From assembly GCA_942491485.1 (NCBI GenBank), contig CALOAX010000004.1:868001-932000 (forward strand): a stretch of DNA of 64,000 bases. The letters run 5' to 3'. The notes under the pieces are model-generated. The model had not been told where the DNA came from. It was given only the letters and a program-made list of their open reading frames with translations, and ran no database searches. Shown in pieces: positions 1 to 8,141 of the stretch (position 1 is its first letter; each line of letters begins with the position of its first letter). Both the position numbers and the translations under genes were made by a program. This stretch comes from Desulfoluna sp942491485. Lineage in GTDB: Bacteria; Desulfobacterota; Desulfobacteria; Desulfobacterales; Desulfolunaceae.

Positions 1-333
1 TCCGGGCTTCTCTTCTGGGCTCTCCTTGCCCTTCAGATTCTCCTGCGCAACACCCCGCTGAAAACAGCGGCAGCCCTTTGGGGTGCGGTTTTTGCCATCC
101 TTGCGTCCACGGCCATCTGGGATACCGCCATGGACGCCCGCATCCAAAAGGGCGTGGTCCTTCCCGAGGCCGTCTCTGTTCGTTCCGGTCTCTCCGACAC
201 CGCCACCGAACTCTTTACCCTCCACGCCGGAAGCCGTGTTGTCGTGGAACAGCAGCGCGGGGGGTGGGTCCGTATCGCCTTTGCCGAAGGCAAGATCGGC
301 TGGGTGAAACAAGAGACCGTCGGGGTGATTTAA
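1..333 (+). CDS. C-terminal part of a BatE-like membrane/SH3 protein (5' end outside window)
   Basis: The frame is open from base 1, so only the last 110 residues are here. Two hydrophobic segments (about residues 1-15 and 22-40 of the visible part) are followed by a bacterial SH3-like domain with the typical ending GWVRIAFAEGKIGWVKQE. A transmembrane pair followed by a C-terminal SH3 domain is the usual end of BatE-type TPR proteins of the Bat/aerotolerance operon, which sit in the inner membrane with the SH3 domain in the periplasm. The TPR part and any batABD neighbours would lie upstream of the window, so the BatE name is an inference. An R1 repeat starts 8 bases after the stop codon. Confidence 0.7.
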   Translation, partial: SGLLFWALLALQILLRNTPLKTAAALWGAVFAILASTAIWDTAMDARIQKGVVLPEAVSVRSGLSDTATELFTLHAGSRVVVEQQRGGWVRIAFAEGKIGWVKQETVGVI

Positions 334-340
334 AAGGGAC

Positions 341-432
341 GCCTCCGGCGGCAAGGTGGGGGCACCTTGAAACCCTGTGGCGAATGCGAAATGGCTGGTG
401 GGCTTCTGGATATGTCGCGTCCGCATTCGCGC
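341..432 (+). repeat. R1 repeat copy
   Basis: Starts with the GCCTCCGGCGG head followed by a hairpin (CAAGGTGGGGGCACCTTG) and an inverted GCGAATGCG / CGCATTCGC pair, which are the hallmarks of the R1 family. It begins 8 bases after the SH3-protein stop codon. Confidence 0.75.
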
Positions 433-540
433 AGCGTGTGGCATGATTCATGGTGGGGCAGAAGGGTGCCCGATCTGAAAAAGAGACTTTGATAAACAGG
501 TTTAAAAGAATTGCCTGGTAGCTCCCGATTCAAAGGTGGA

Positions 541-618
541 TGTGATTTGGCCCGAGGAACGAGGGGTAAAACGCATCCGCAACCCGCTTTCAAGGTGGCA
601 CACCTTGCCGCCGGAGGC
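541..618 (-). repeat. R1 repeat copy, inverted
   Basis: Read on the minus strand it has the GCCTCCGGCGG head, the CAAGGTGTGCCACCTTG hairpin and the CCCTCGTTCCTCGGG hairpin of R1. Confidence 0.75.
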
Positions 619-724
619 CTTTTTTGGGGCTTAATAGTACATCATCACACGATATCGCCTTGCCAATGAATACCGTACTCAGGTACGGCATCCACGCTAC
701 AGCCTTAGGCCTGTGGCTCCACTT

Positions 725-1567
725 TTACTGAAATGAAACCACGGTCCCTGTGTGGACCGGATGAAATGTCTCCCCAAGCTGCGATATCAAGCCTTTTAAA
801 TGCTCTGGTCCCCCGCTGCAGTGGCAGAACATGATGTTGGGAATGTTTTCCTTCATCAGCCATGCCGTCGTGTTCTCAATCCGTTGTTCATCTGCTTCAA
901 CCAGGTGGGTCCCGCCGATGACAGCGTGAATGGGCTCCTTGAAAACAGTTTTTACTTTTTCCAGGATATTGACCACCCCCGGATGTGAGCACCCCAAGAT
1001 CACCACGAGGCCTTTTCCCGATTTTATGACGAGAATCTGCTCATCGGAGTACTCATCGACCTTGCGGATTCCGTTGCGCTGAACGACATAATTGGGGTTT
1101 GTTTTTTCAAAGGGGCAGTCTCGTTGAAAGCCTGTGACAGAGTAGACACCGGGAAAGACCTCCGCCACATCCTCAGGTAGTTGGTTCACTGTTACGCCTG
1201 CCTCAAGAAGCCTTTCCTTTGAGAATGAATTTCCGTTAAATCTCAGCTCCCCGTTTTTGATTCCGTACTTCTTGTGGAAAAAACCGGGTCTTACAAAAAG
1301 ATCGGTCCCCTCGCCTCCGGTAACATTCAGCAACGCCTCGTAGCCCCCGGAATGATCGTAGTGCCCGTGACTGATAAAGACCGTTCGCATTCCCTCCTCG
1401 GAGACCCCAAGTATCCTTGCATTTTTCAAAAACAGATCGGATGAACCGGTGTCAAATAGGAATGTTGCGTCTCCGGCCTCCACATAAAATGACAACCCGT
1501 GCTCAGACTGCAGTTGTGTGTTTTCTCCGGGCGAATCCTCTACGAGTGTCGTGATCGATACCTTCAT
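725..1567 (-). CDS. MBL-fold metallo-hydrolase
   Basis: A 280-residue protein of the metallo-beta-lactamase fold, a two-metal hydrolase or oxidoreductase-type scaffold, probably cytoplasmic as there is no signal peptide. Visible motifs are FDTGSSD near residue 35, the metal-binding HGHYDHSGG, an ILGCSHPGVVNI segment supplying a metal-binding His, and GGTHL further on. GCSHPGVVNI and IGGTHL resemble archaeal 'DxHxGH' MBL proteins and the 7,8-dihydropterin-6-methyl-4-(beta-D-ribofuranosyl)aminobenzene-5'-phosphate synthase group, so a substrate cannot be named. I chose the ATG at 1567 because AAGGA lies 8 bases upstream. The frame stays open for 43 more codons, but those have no ribosome-binding site and no domain character. 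It is a single gene with repeats downstream. Confidence 0.85.
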   Translation of the reverse strand: MKVSITTLVEDSPGENTQLQSEHGLSFYVEAGDATFLFDTGSSDLFLKNARILGVSEEGMRTVFISHGHYDHSGGYEALLNVTGGEGTDLFVRPGFFHKKYGIKNGELRFNGNSFSKERLLEAGVTVNQLPEDVAEVFPGVYSVTGFQRDCPFEKTNPNYVVQRNGIRKVDEYSDEQILVIKSGKGLVVILGCSHPGVVNILEKVKTVFKEPIHAVIGGTHLVEADEQRIENTTAWLMKENIPNIMFCHCSGGPEHLKGLISQLGETFHPVHTGTVVSFQ

Positions 1568-1743
1568 GACTGAATTCCTTATTTTATATTCACGTTGCTG
1601 ACACCAATTGCTTAACACGTATTGTTGTGTGAATTCTACTTGGAAGAGACATAGATTTATAAATGGGAGGGGAGACAGAAGGTTGGCCGAGAGCATTTGC
1701 GAGCCAGGGGCTCAGCCCCGGCCGCTTGTTTTTGGGAACGCCC

Positions 1744-4191
1744 TCATTTGTCCAGAAGGACCCGCAAGAGAATCTCTTTGAAGTCATCAAACCGGTAGGG
1801 TTTTATGGCGATGGATTTGATGCCATGCTCTTTGTAATTGGACATGATGGGGTCTGATGCATGGCCGCTGGAGATGATGAGCTTTGCGTCGGGGTCCATG
1901 GCGAGGATTTTTTCTGAAGCCTCTTTTCCTCCCATCCCTCCGGGGATGGTGAGATCAAGAATCACCGCGTCAAAGGGTGTGCCTTCATTCATCTGTTTTC
2001 GGTAGATGTCCACCGTTTCTGACCCCTCCACGGTAAAGGTGACCTCAAACCCCAGTTTTGTCAGAATGGTTTCCAGGATTTTTCGTATGACCGCCTGATC
2101 GTCCAGCACGAGGATATGTGCTTCCATGGATTGGGTGTCAACGAACTCCTCCAGTCGTTCCTTCGTGGGCTCTTCCAAGGGCTTTGTGGCGGCAGGGAGG
2201 GTGATGGTGAAGGTGGTGCCTTTCCCCAGCTGGGACTCTACCTTGATGCTTCCGTTGTGTTTGGTGATGATGGCGTAGGTGGTGGCAAGGCCAAGGCCGC
2301 TGCCCGTTTCTTTGGTGGTGAAGTACGGATCGAAAATTTTGTCCAGGTTTTCCGGTGCGATGCCCGTTCCCTGGTCCTGCACGCTGATGCAGACATGACG
2401 GTCTGAAGGTTCGTGAACGTTTGTTGCGGTAAGGGTGATAATCCCCCCTGTGGACATGGCCTGATGGGCGTTAATGATCAGGTTGCCCACAATCTGGCTC
2501 AGTTGTCCCTTGTCTGCCGAGACGGGCCACAGGTCGTCATCAATGGATGTTTCAAGTTTGGTGTTCAGGCCATGTGCGGCGAAGGATGCTGCATCAACAA
2601 GGGTCTTGCCGAGATCGATGACTTTTCTGTCTGGCTTTTCATCTTTGGAAAAAGTGAGGAACTGACCGGTCAGGGCCACAGCTGCCTCCATGGATTCTTC
2701 GGCAGAGGCGATATAGTTCAGGGCCTCATGCTCAGGTGGCAGGGACATTTTCGCCATGGAAATGTTGCCGTAGAGGCCGGTGAGCAGGTTGTTGAAGTCG
2801 TGGGCAATGCCCCCGGCGAGGACTCCCAGGGACTCCAGTTTTTTAAAGCGCAGGCGCTCTTCTTCGGCCTTTATGTTGTCTGTGATGTCTCTGAAGACAA
2901 AAACAGTACCGGTGGTGTTGTGTGCGTCATCGCGTATGGGGGAAACACTGTAGTGGATTCGGTATTTGTCTTTGTTTCGTGAAATCAGAATGGCTTCATT
3001 GGTCGCTGTCTCCTTGCCGTACTTTTTATAGTCCGTGAGATCAGAAGGGGGGATGGGCTGATCTGTGCTGGAGTCCCTAAGTTCAAAGATACCGGCCATG
3101 TTTTTTCCCTGGGCCTCTGAAAAGGTCCAGCCGGTAAGGTTCATCGCCACAGGGTTCAGGCGGGTGATTCTGCCTTCGGTATCGGTGGCCATGACCCCGT
3201 CTCCAATGGAGAGAAGCGTGATTCGAAGGTTCTCCCTGCTTTGCCTGATTTGTCGTGTCTGGCTTTCGACCTGCTTTCTCAAGCTGGTGCTCCAGGCCCA
3301 GAGCAGAAAGATGATGCACAGAATCAGCCCTCCACCCACCTCAATGATCAGGAGGATTGAAAATGGCAACCCGATGTGCCCGGTGCTGACCCATTGGCGA
3401 TAGATTTCCTGCCGACGGTGCGGTTTGATGCTGTCCATGGCTTTTTTTAAAATGCTGAAGAGCACGGGGTCGTGGTGGGAGGTTGCTGCGGCGAGTCGGT
3501 TGAGAAACAGGGTCTGCCCGGCAATGTGAAGGTTGGTGAGTCCCAGGTTTTCGATGAGGTATGAGGCCTCCATCTGGTTGATCACCATGGCGTCGCAGGT
3601 TCCGGAGGAGACGGCATGGAAGCCTTTGACGCTGTTATCCACGTTGCTGAGTGGGATGTGCGGGTAGTCGCGGGTAAGGTCGTCGATGACGGCGTACCCC
3701 CTTACCGTGCAGAGTTTTTTCTCGGCAAATTCCGGAATGGATGTGGCGTGACTGGTTTTCCGGGTAATGATTGAGTAAGGCACTTTGATGACAGGATCTG
3801 TGAATAAAAGGTATTCTGCGCGACCTTCCGTTCTGCTGACGTTGAGTATGATGAAGTTTCTGTGGGTTTTTGAGTACGCGAGGAGTTCACTCCAAAGGGT
3901 GAACTTTCGAATGGTGAAGCGATAATTGAGAGCATTTTCAATCTCGCGCAGGTAATCCAGAAAGAAACCGTTATAGGTTCCGTCCTCACCATGGAATGCG
4001 TATGGGGGAGCCTCAGCCTCCAGAAGAATTTCCAGTTGACCCTGGTGGGCATTCAGCCAGTTTTTCTCTTCCGGCGTCAGGGAAACGGCGTCATGCATCC
4101 CGCAGGCTGCAAGGGTCAGGATGATAATAAACGTTCCCGCCAGGTTTCGAAGGGCTCGCCATCCGACAGTGTGTATGGGGTGGTCGGGCAT
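1744..4191 (-). CDS. Hybrid sensor histidine kinase with periplasmic solute-binding domain
   Basis: An 815-residue membrane sensor kinase. Order: lipoprotein-like signal (LTLAACG, Cys30), a bacterial extracellular solute-binding (SBP_bac_3) domain about 45-270, a transmembrane helix about 277-300, a PAS domain about 315-440, the HisKA box with phospho-acceptor His464 in GGIAHDFNN, a HATPase domain (N box NLIINAHQAM, G boxes DQGTGIAP and GSGLGLA), and a C-terminal receiver domain 692-812 with phospho-acceptor Asp746. The SBP domain suggests it senses an amino acid or similar small polar ligand in the periplasm. With an attached receiver and no DNA-binding domain, output must pass to another protein that is not adjacent. 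The ribosome-binding site before ATG 4191 is weak. Confidence 0.92.
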   Translation of the reverse strand: MPDHPIHTVGWRALRNLAGTFIIILTLAACGMHDAVSLTPEEKNWLNAHQGQLEILLEAEAPPYAFHGEDGTYNGFFLDYLREIENALNYRFTIRKFTLWSELLAYSKTHRNFIILNVSRTEGRAEYLLFTDPVIKVPYSIITRKTSHATSIPEFAEKKLCTVRGYAVIDDLTRDYPHIPLSNVDNSVKGFHAVSSGTCDAMVINQMEASYLIENLGLTNLHIAGQTLFLNRLAAATSHHDPVLFSILKKAMDSIKPHRRQEIYRQWVSTGHIGLPFSILLIIEVGGGLILCIIFLLWAWSTSLRKQVESQTRQIRQSRENLRITLLSIGDGVMATDTEGRITRLNPVAMNLTGWTFSEAQGKNMAGIFELRDSSTDQPIPPSDLTDYKKYGKETATNEAILISRNKDKYRIHYSVSPIRDDAHNTTGTVFVFRDITDNIKAEEERLRFKKLESLGVLAGGIAHDFNNLLTGLYGNISMAKMSLPPEHEALNYIASAEESMEAAVALTGQFLTFSKDEKPDRKVIDLGKTLVDAASFAAHGLNTKLETSIDDDLWPVSADKGQLSQIVGNLIINAHQAMSTGGIITLTATNVHEPSDRHVCISVQDQGTGIAPENLDKIFDPYFTTKETGSGLGLATTYAIITKHNGSIKVESQLGKGTTFTITLPAATKPLEEPTKERLEEFVDTQSMEAHILVLDDQAVIRKILETILTKLGFEVTFTVEGSETVDIYRKQMNEGTPFDAVILDLTIPGGMGGKEASEKILAMDPDAKLIISSGHASDPIMSNYKEHGIKSIAIKPYRFDDFKEILLRVLLDK

Positions 4192-4519
4192 GGTATCAGT
4201 TGTCCGGTTGGGGTGTGGGTGTCTGTTAAGATTACCACAAAATCTCCGGTGGTTGAAAGGAAGGGGATGGGCTGCTTGAATTATAATCGGTAAAGGGCGC
4301 TTTGAGGCTCAATGGCAAATGTGCAAAAAGACATGCCCCTGGATTTGCATGTACGTTGAACGCGCATCTTCTGATGGGGTGTCTGTAAAAGGTGGATTGT
4401 GGTGGGCTTGAAGGTCTACCCAGGGGGAACTTGGGTGACGCAGGAAACGGCAACGGGCGAGAGAGATGGGCCCCTTGCATACCGATTTGGTCTGCAGGGG
4501 GCCATGGGAGTCTGAAGAG
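4192..4519. other. Intergenic region, no gene seen
   Basis: This is the 5' side of the sensor kinase and the 3' side of the MFS gene. ATTATAAT at 4280-4287 could be a -10 box on either strand, but no good -35 is spaced correctly. No terminator with a T run and no repeat copy was recognised. Confidence 0.5.
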
Positions 4520-5938
4520 CTACCCTTTGGGTTCGAGCAGAGCCTCGTCGGACGATTTCTCCATGCGTCCCATGGAGCAGAAAATGCCGAGTACGCTGAG
4601 TACGCTGAAGATGATAAATCCGGTTCGCATGGATTCCACGTAGGAAACGGCGGTTTCAGGGGTCACCGGTGAGTCGCCCATATAGAGGGTGAGGATGATG
4701 GTGATGACGGTCATGGCGGTTAGCATCCCCACGGTTCGCATGGTGGCGATGAGGCTGGAGGCGATGCCGTAGTCCTTGGGGGTGACGCTTCCCATGACGG
4801 TGGTCATGTTGGGGGATGAGAAGAAGGCGAATCCGATGCCCAGAAGCACAAGGATGCCCAGCAGAACCTGGATGGGCGTCTCCACCCGGATGGTGGTGCA
4901 GAGAGCCAGGGCCACGGTGCAGAGTCCCATGCCGAAGGTGGCGATACGACCCGGTGGCAGGGTGTCGGAAAGCTTTCCGGACAGGGGGGAAAGCACCGCT
5001 TGCAGGATGGGCTGGGTGATGAGAATCAGCCCCGCATCCTGGGGTGAAAGACCCTTTACCTGTTGGAGGTAGAGGCTGAAAAAGAAGGTGACCCCGAAAG
5101 AGGCTGCATAATTGATCAGGGTGGCCGCGTTACTCATGGCAAAGACGCGGTTCTCCAGCAGAAGCCGTACGTTGAGAATGGGAGAGTCGCTTTTTGACTC
5201 CCAGACAAGAAAGGCCATCATGCCCGCAAGTCCACCGGTGAGAAGGAGCACGGGGAGAATGCCTTCCTTCAGGTGTGTGGCTCCGAAAATGATGGTAAAA
5301 AGAGCCGCCATGTAAATGAGGCTGCCGATCCAGTCAAAGGGCATGCCCTCTGCACCTTTCCACTCTCCTTTGAGCCGGGTGAGGGTGAGGATCAGGGCGG
5401 CGATTTCAACGGGCAGGGCCGAGAAGAAGATCCATCGCCACCCGATGTGAGTGACCATGAATCCTGCAAGGGTTGGGCCGGCAGACAGTCCCACATAGAC
5501 AGCTGCGACAACGATGCCCATGGCCTTGCCACGCTGAGCCGGGGGGATCACCGAAGAGAGGATGGCCACACTGGTGGCAGTGACCATGGAGGCACCGGTT
5601 CCCTGGAGAAAGCGGAAAAGGATAAACGTCTGGATGGTGGGGGCCAGGGCCAGAAGCAGGGTGGCCACCACAAAGAGGATCGTGCCGGCCACGAAGATTT
5701 TTTTCCGCCCGTGTATGTCTGCCAGCCTCCCTGCGGGCAGCATGATAAGGGATACGGCCAGGATGTAGACCATTTCCACCAGGCCAAGCTGCACGGCACC
5801 GGCGGAGAACTCCTTGCCGATGGCAGGCAGTGCCACGCCGACGGCGGACATCATAAATGGGGTCAGAAATTGCACCGCCGACACCACAAAGATGGTGACG
5901 GCAGGGGATAGCGTTTTTTCGGGACTGTGTGAATTCAT
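4520..5938 (-). CDS. MFS multidrug exporter, DHA2 (EmrB/QacA-like) type
   Basis: A 472-residue inner-membrane drug:proton antiporter of the major facilitator superfamily. About 14 hydrophobic segments are visible, as expected for the DHA2 subfamily. The loop 2-3 signature LPAGRLADIHGRKKI and the motif-C-like stretch VGLSAGPTLAGFM are present. Export of a toxic organic compound is inferred from the family; the substrate is unknown. The ATG at 5938 has an AAAGAG ribosome-binding site. It lies downstream of, and on the same strand as, a MarR regulator at 6279-6731, a standard regulator-exporter arrangement, although an R1 repeat and a heptamer array separate the two. Confidence 0.88.
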   Translation of the reverse strand: MNSHSPEKTLSPAVTIFVVSAVQFLTPFMMSAVGVALPAIGKEFSAGAVQLGLVEMVYILAVSLIMLPAGRLADIHGRKKIFVAGTILFVVATLLLALAPTIQTFILFRFLQGTGASMVTATSVAILSSVIPPAQRGKAMGIVVAAVYVGLSAGPTLAGFMVTHIGWRWIFFSALPVEIAALILTLTRLKGEWKGAEGMPFDWIGSLIYMAALFTIIFGATHLKEGILPVLLLTGGLAGMMAFLVWESKSDSPILNVRLLLENRVFAMSNAATLINYAASFGVTFFFSLYLQQVKGLSPQDAGLILITQPILQAVLSPLSGKLSDTLPPGRIATFGMGLCTVALALCTTIRVETPIQVLLGILVLLGIGFAFFSSPNMTTVMGSVTPKDYGIASSLIATMRTVGMLTAMTVITIILTLYMGDSPVTPETAVSYVESMRTGFIIFSVLSVLGIFCSMGRMEKSSDEALLEPKG

Positions 5939-6014
5939 TGCGTGTAACTCTTTCTCATGTTTTTTCGTAACGGGTCAGCGTGTCTTCTATGACCAGGACC
6001 GTGCTTAAAAGCGT

Positions 6015-6115
6015 GCCTCCGGCGGCCAGGGGATGATCCCCTGGACCCCAGGTTGCGAATGCTTGCGTCCCTCGTTCCTCGGGTCGCCCACATTCGCTTA
6101 CGGGATACTCCCGTG
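6015..6115 (+). repeat. R1 repeat copy
   Basis: Head GCCTCCGGCGG, first hairpin in the variant form CCAGGGGATGATCCCCTGG, then the CCCTCGTTCCTCGGG hairpin, a CACATTCGC stretch and a final CGGG...CCCG hairpin. The first hairpin differs in sequence from other copies but still pairs perfectly. Confidence 0.8.
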
Positions 6116-6220
6116 AGAAAGGCCCAATATGGCGTAAGGGCTTATCATCGGCTAAATTAAGACGGGTGCCAATTTTTCCCAATGACGCATTGCCAATGCC
6201 GGAAGGGCACGATATGCCGC

Positions 6221-6280
6221 CCTTTAGCCTTTAGCCTTTAGCCTTTAGCCTTTAGCCTTTAGCCTTTAGCCTTTAGCCTT
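6221..6280. repeat. Tandem heptamer array (CCTTTAG, 8 full copies plus 4 bases)
   Basis: Sixty bases of uninterrupted CCTTTAG units with no mismatch. Its right end overlaps the first two bases of the marR-like stop codon (TAA on the minus strand, 6279-6281). The perfect copy-to-copy identity implies recent slippage. As it lies outside coding sequence, a change in copy number would alter only the 3' untranslated region between regulator and exporter. Confidence 0.95.
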
Positions 6281-6731
6281 ACTTCCCATACTTTGCCTTC
6301 ATCCCGTTGGCCATGATGCGGTCCAACAGGGTGAGGGCGCTCTCTTTTTCATCGTCTGTGAGTCCTTCCACAAGGGTGTCGGATGCTTTGCGGAGGATGG
6401 CAAAGAATGCGTCTCCCTGCTCCCGGGCCTTGGAGGATGCGGTCACCAGTTTTTGGCGGCGGTTCTCCGGGTTCACCTCACGGGTGACCATCCCTTTTTT
6501 CTCGAGTTGTTCCAAGGATCGGGCCGTGGCTGCAGGATCGATGCTGATGGCTTTGGAGAGTTCATCCTGGGTAATGGGCTCTTGGCGGTGCAACAACTCT
6601 GCCACGAAGGGCAGTTGGGCCGTGGTGATGCCAAGGGCGAGAATACCCTCCCGTGAAAGGGTCGCGTGGAGTCTCTGGATCATGGCAAATCGATAACCGA
6701 AGGATGTTTCTCGTGTGCAGTTGGGCTTCAT
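6279..6731 (-). CDS. MarR-family transcriptional regulator
   Basis: A 150-residue winged-helix repressor. The body is the MarR fold: PITQDELSKAISIDPAATARSLEQ is the helix-turn-helix (about 52-75), and KKGMVTREVNPENRRQKLV is the wing with the conserved D/N-x-R-x-K pattern. It probably represses itself and the MFS exporter downstream, and is released by a small ligand; both points are inferred from the family and position. An imperfect 12-3-12 palindrome at 6781-6807, 50 bases upstream of the start, is the best operator candidate. The ribosome-binding site before ATG 6731 is weak (AGGCA). The stop codon runs into the heptamer array. Confidence 0.88.
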   Translation of the reverse strand: MKPNCTRETSFGYRFAMIQRLHATLSREGILALGITTAQLPFVAELLHRQEPITQDELSKAISIDPAATARSLEQLEKKGMVTREVNPENRRQKLVTASSKAREQGDAFFAILRKASDTLVEGLTDDEKESALTLLDRIMANGMKAKYGK

Positions 6732-6780
6732 GGGGTGCCTGTATGGGTGACCTTGTGGAATAAGGGCTACGCCTTGATTG

Positions 6781-6807
6781 TTGCTATGTCAATTGTTGAT
6801 ATGGCAA
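6781..6807. promoter_or_regulatory. Candidate MarR operator (imperfect palindrome)
   Basis: TTGCTATGTCAA, 3-base spacer, then TTGATATGGCAA. The arms match at 10 of 12 positions when one is reverse-complemented. It lies in the promoter region of the marR-like gene, and its length and spacing suit a winged-helix dimer. Assignment is by position only. Confidence 0.5.
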
Positions 6808-6882
6808 TAGATAGGGTGAGAGGGGGTGAGTTGTCAAGGAATATTTAAAGGGCACCTTTTCGGTTTGCCCGGGTAGGGCGCT

Positions 6883-7875
6883 TTACAGCATCCATCCCCA
6901 GTGATGTAAAAAGGTGGGGAAATCCCGCATGTCCGATGCGTCACGGGCCCAGGGTTTCAGGCTTGTGTAGAACTGAATGCCGTCTTCTTTGTTTCTGCCG
7001 AAGACCTTGTCTTCACCTATCCGCCAGTCAAAGGCCCACCAACTCATGAAAAGCCGCTCCCGGGATTTGTAGCTCTCCTTTACGTAGCCTGTGCGGGGGC
7101 CGGATGTTTCATAAAAGGAGGTGGTCGCCCCCTGCTTCAGGGGCAAAGACTCCAGGGCGGAGAGGGGGTGTCTCTGTGCGTGAACACTGCGGTAATCCAA
7201 GAGCGAGCTCGCTGGCACTCGCCAGATGTCTTTCACCCTGTGGGTGTCATTTCTGAGCAGGATCATGGTTTTCTCCCGTTGCGGGGAGGCTTCCTTGTGA
7301 GCGAGGTGACCGGGAAGATTTTCGGCGTGGACTGTCTGACGCGTCCTTTTCCACCCGTCGGGAAAGGAGTCGCCCGGCAGGTGCGATGTGGGAACAAAGG
7401 CCAGGTAGCAGCCGCAGGTATGGACCGTGGTATAGAGGACGGGTTCATGCGCCTCGTTAAGGGTCACCACCACGATCAACCCCACGTTTTTTCCTTTGCC
7501 CAGGTAATATGGCAGGAACCCACCGGGTATGCTTTCAAAGTGGACACGATAGATGAGGTTTGTGTAGTTCCCTTTTGGTGTGCTGAATGGCCGCTCTTCG
7601 GTATACACGGTGGCCATGGACGGGTCGGTATAGATGATTTCTTTGTCACCAGTGGTGATCTCTGCACTCGGCGTGCCGATGAGGTTGTGGCTGGCCCCTG
7701 GATTCTCAATGACAAACACCGGTGCATGCTGGCTTTGGAGTGTGTCGTCCTCTTTCACGGTGAAGGCAACGCGGTTCTCTTCCGGTGGATGTTTCGGAAG
7801 GGTTGTGCAGGATGTAAAGAGGATGAGCAGGATTGCAGGGAAGATGGCCATGGGGTGCTTACATGGGTGATGCAT
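6883..7875 (-). CDS. Lipoprotein of unknown function
   Basis: A 330-residue protein with a clear lipoprotein signal: a hydrophobic stretch AIFPAILLILFTS followed by the Cys of the lipobox (LFTSC, about residue 23). The mature part has no repeats or transmembrane helices. It contains a HTCGCYLAFVP stretch and is rich in Trp near the C-terminus (SWWAFDW). I do not recognise the family. I chose the ATG at 7875 since AGAGG lies 8 bases upstream and it gives a normal signal peptide; a longer frame to 7944 adds 23 non-hydrophobic residues. Neighbours are an unrelated methyltransferase and the marR gene, so there is no context clue. Confidence 0.75.
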   Translation of the reverse strand: MHHPCKHPMAIFPAILLILFTSCTTLPKHPPEENRVAFTVKEDDTLQSQHAPVFVIENPGASHNLIGTPSAEITTGDKEIIYTDPSMATVYTEERPFSTPKGNYTNLIYRVHFESIPGGFLPYYLGKGKNVGLIVVVTLNEAHEPVLYTTVHTCGCYLAFVPTSHLPGDSFPDGWKRTRQTVHAENLPGHLAHKEASPQREKTMILLRNDTHRVKDIWRVPASSLLDYRSVHAQRHPLSALESLPLKQGATTSFYETSGPRTGYVKESYKSRERLFMSWWAFDWRIGEDKVFGRNKEDGIQFYTSLKPWARDASDMRDFPTFLHHWGWML

Positions 7876-8141
7876 GGGTCGCCTCTGATCTGGTAGCGTT
7901 AAGTGCGAGTCAGGAAAGGGTGGTCTATACATGCGTCTCGGCAAGGTGCGTGGGCATACTGAATAGTCCCTTCAGATAAGCACAGGCTTCGTCACAAATC
8001 AACATGATATCGAGGTGTAAGGAAGGCTCCGTTTCCCATGGAAATGCGGTGTGGGGGAGAAGGAGCGGCCCTTGGGCAAGGTGGTGAACCCCAGGGGCTC
8101 GTGGGCACGAGCCCTGGGATCTTAGGCGTCGGGCGTGAGCG

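Larger units (their letters stand above)
334..724. other. Intergenic stretch filled by repeats
   Basis: No gene is seen. It holds one R1 copy in plus orientation at its left end, a fragment resembling R2 (GATAAACAGGTTTAAAAG, near 488) and an R1 copy in minus orientation near 541-618. The last 100 bases before the metallo-hydrolase stop hold no motif I recognise. Confidence 0.7.

Noticed and set aside
330..593. Small open frames crossing R1 repeats (here and at 21059-21442, 29644-30339, 31550-31906)
   Set aside because: Their translations are repeat sequence read in several frames, with no ribosome-binding sites; the same frames are interrupted in other copies.
6221..6280. Telomere-like repeat (CCTTTAG)n
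   Set aside because: Internal, short, with bacterial genes on both sides and a sequence that differs from eukaryotic telomere repeats (CCCTAAA/CCCTAA); a simple slippage array is enough to explain it.
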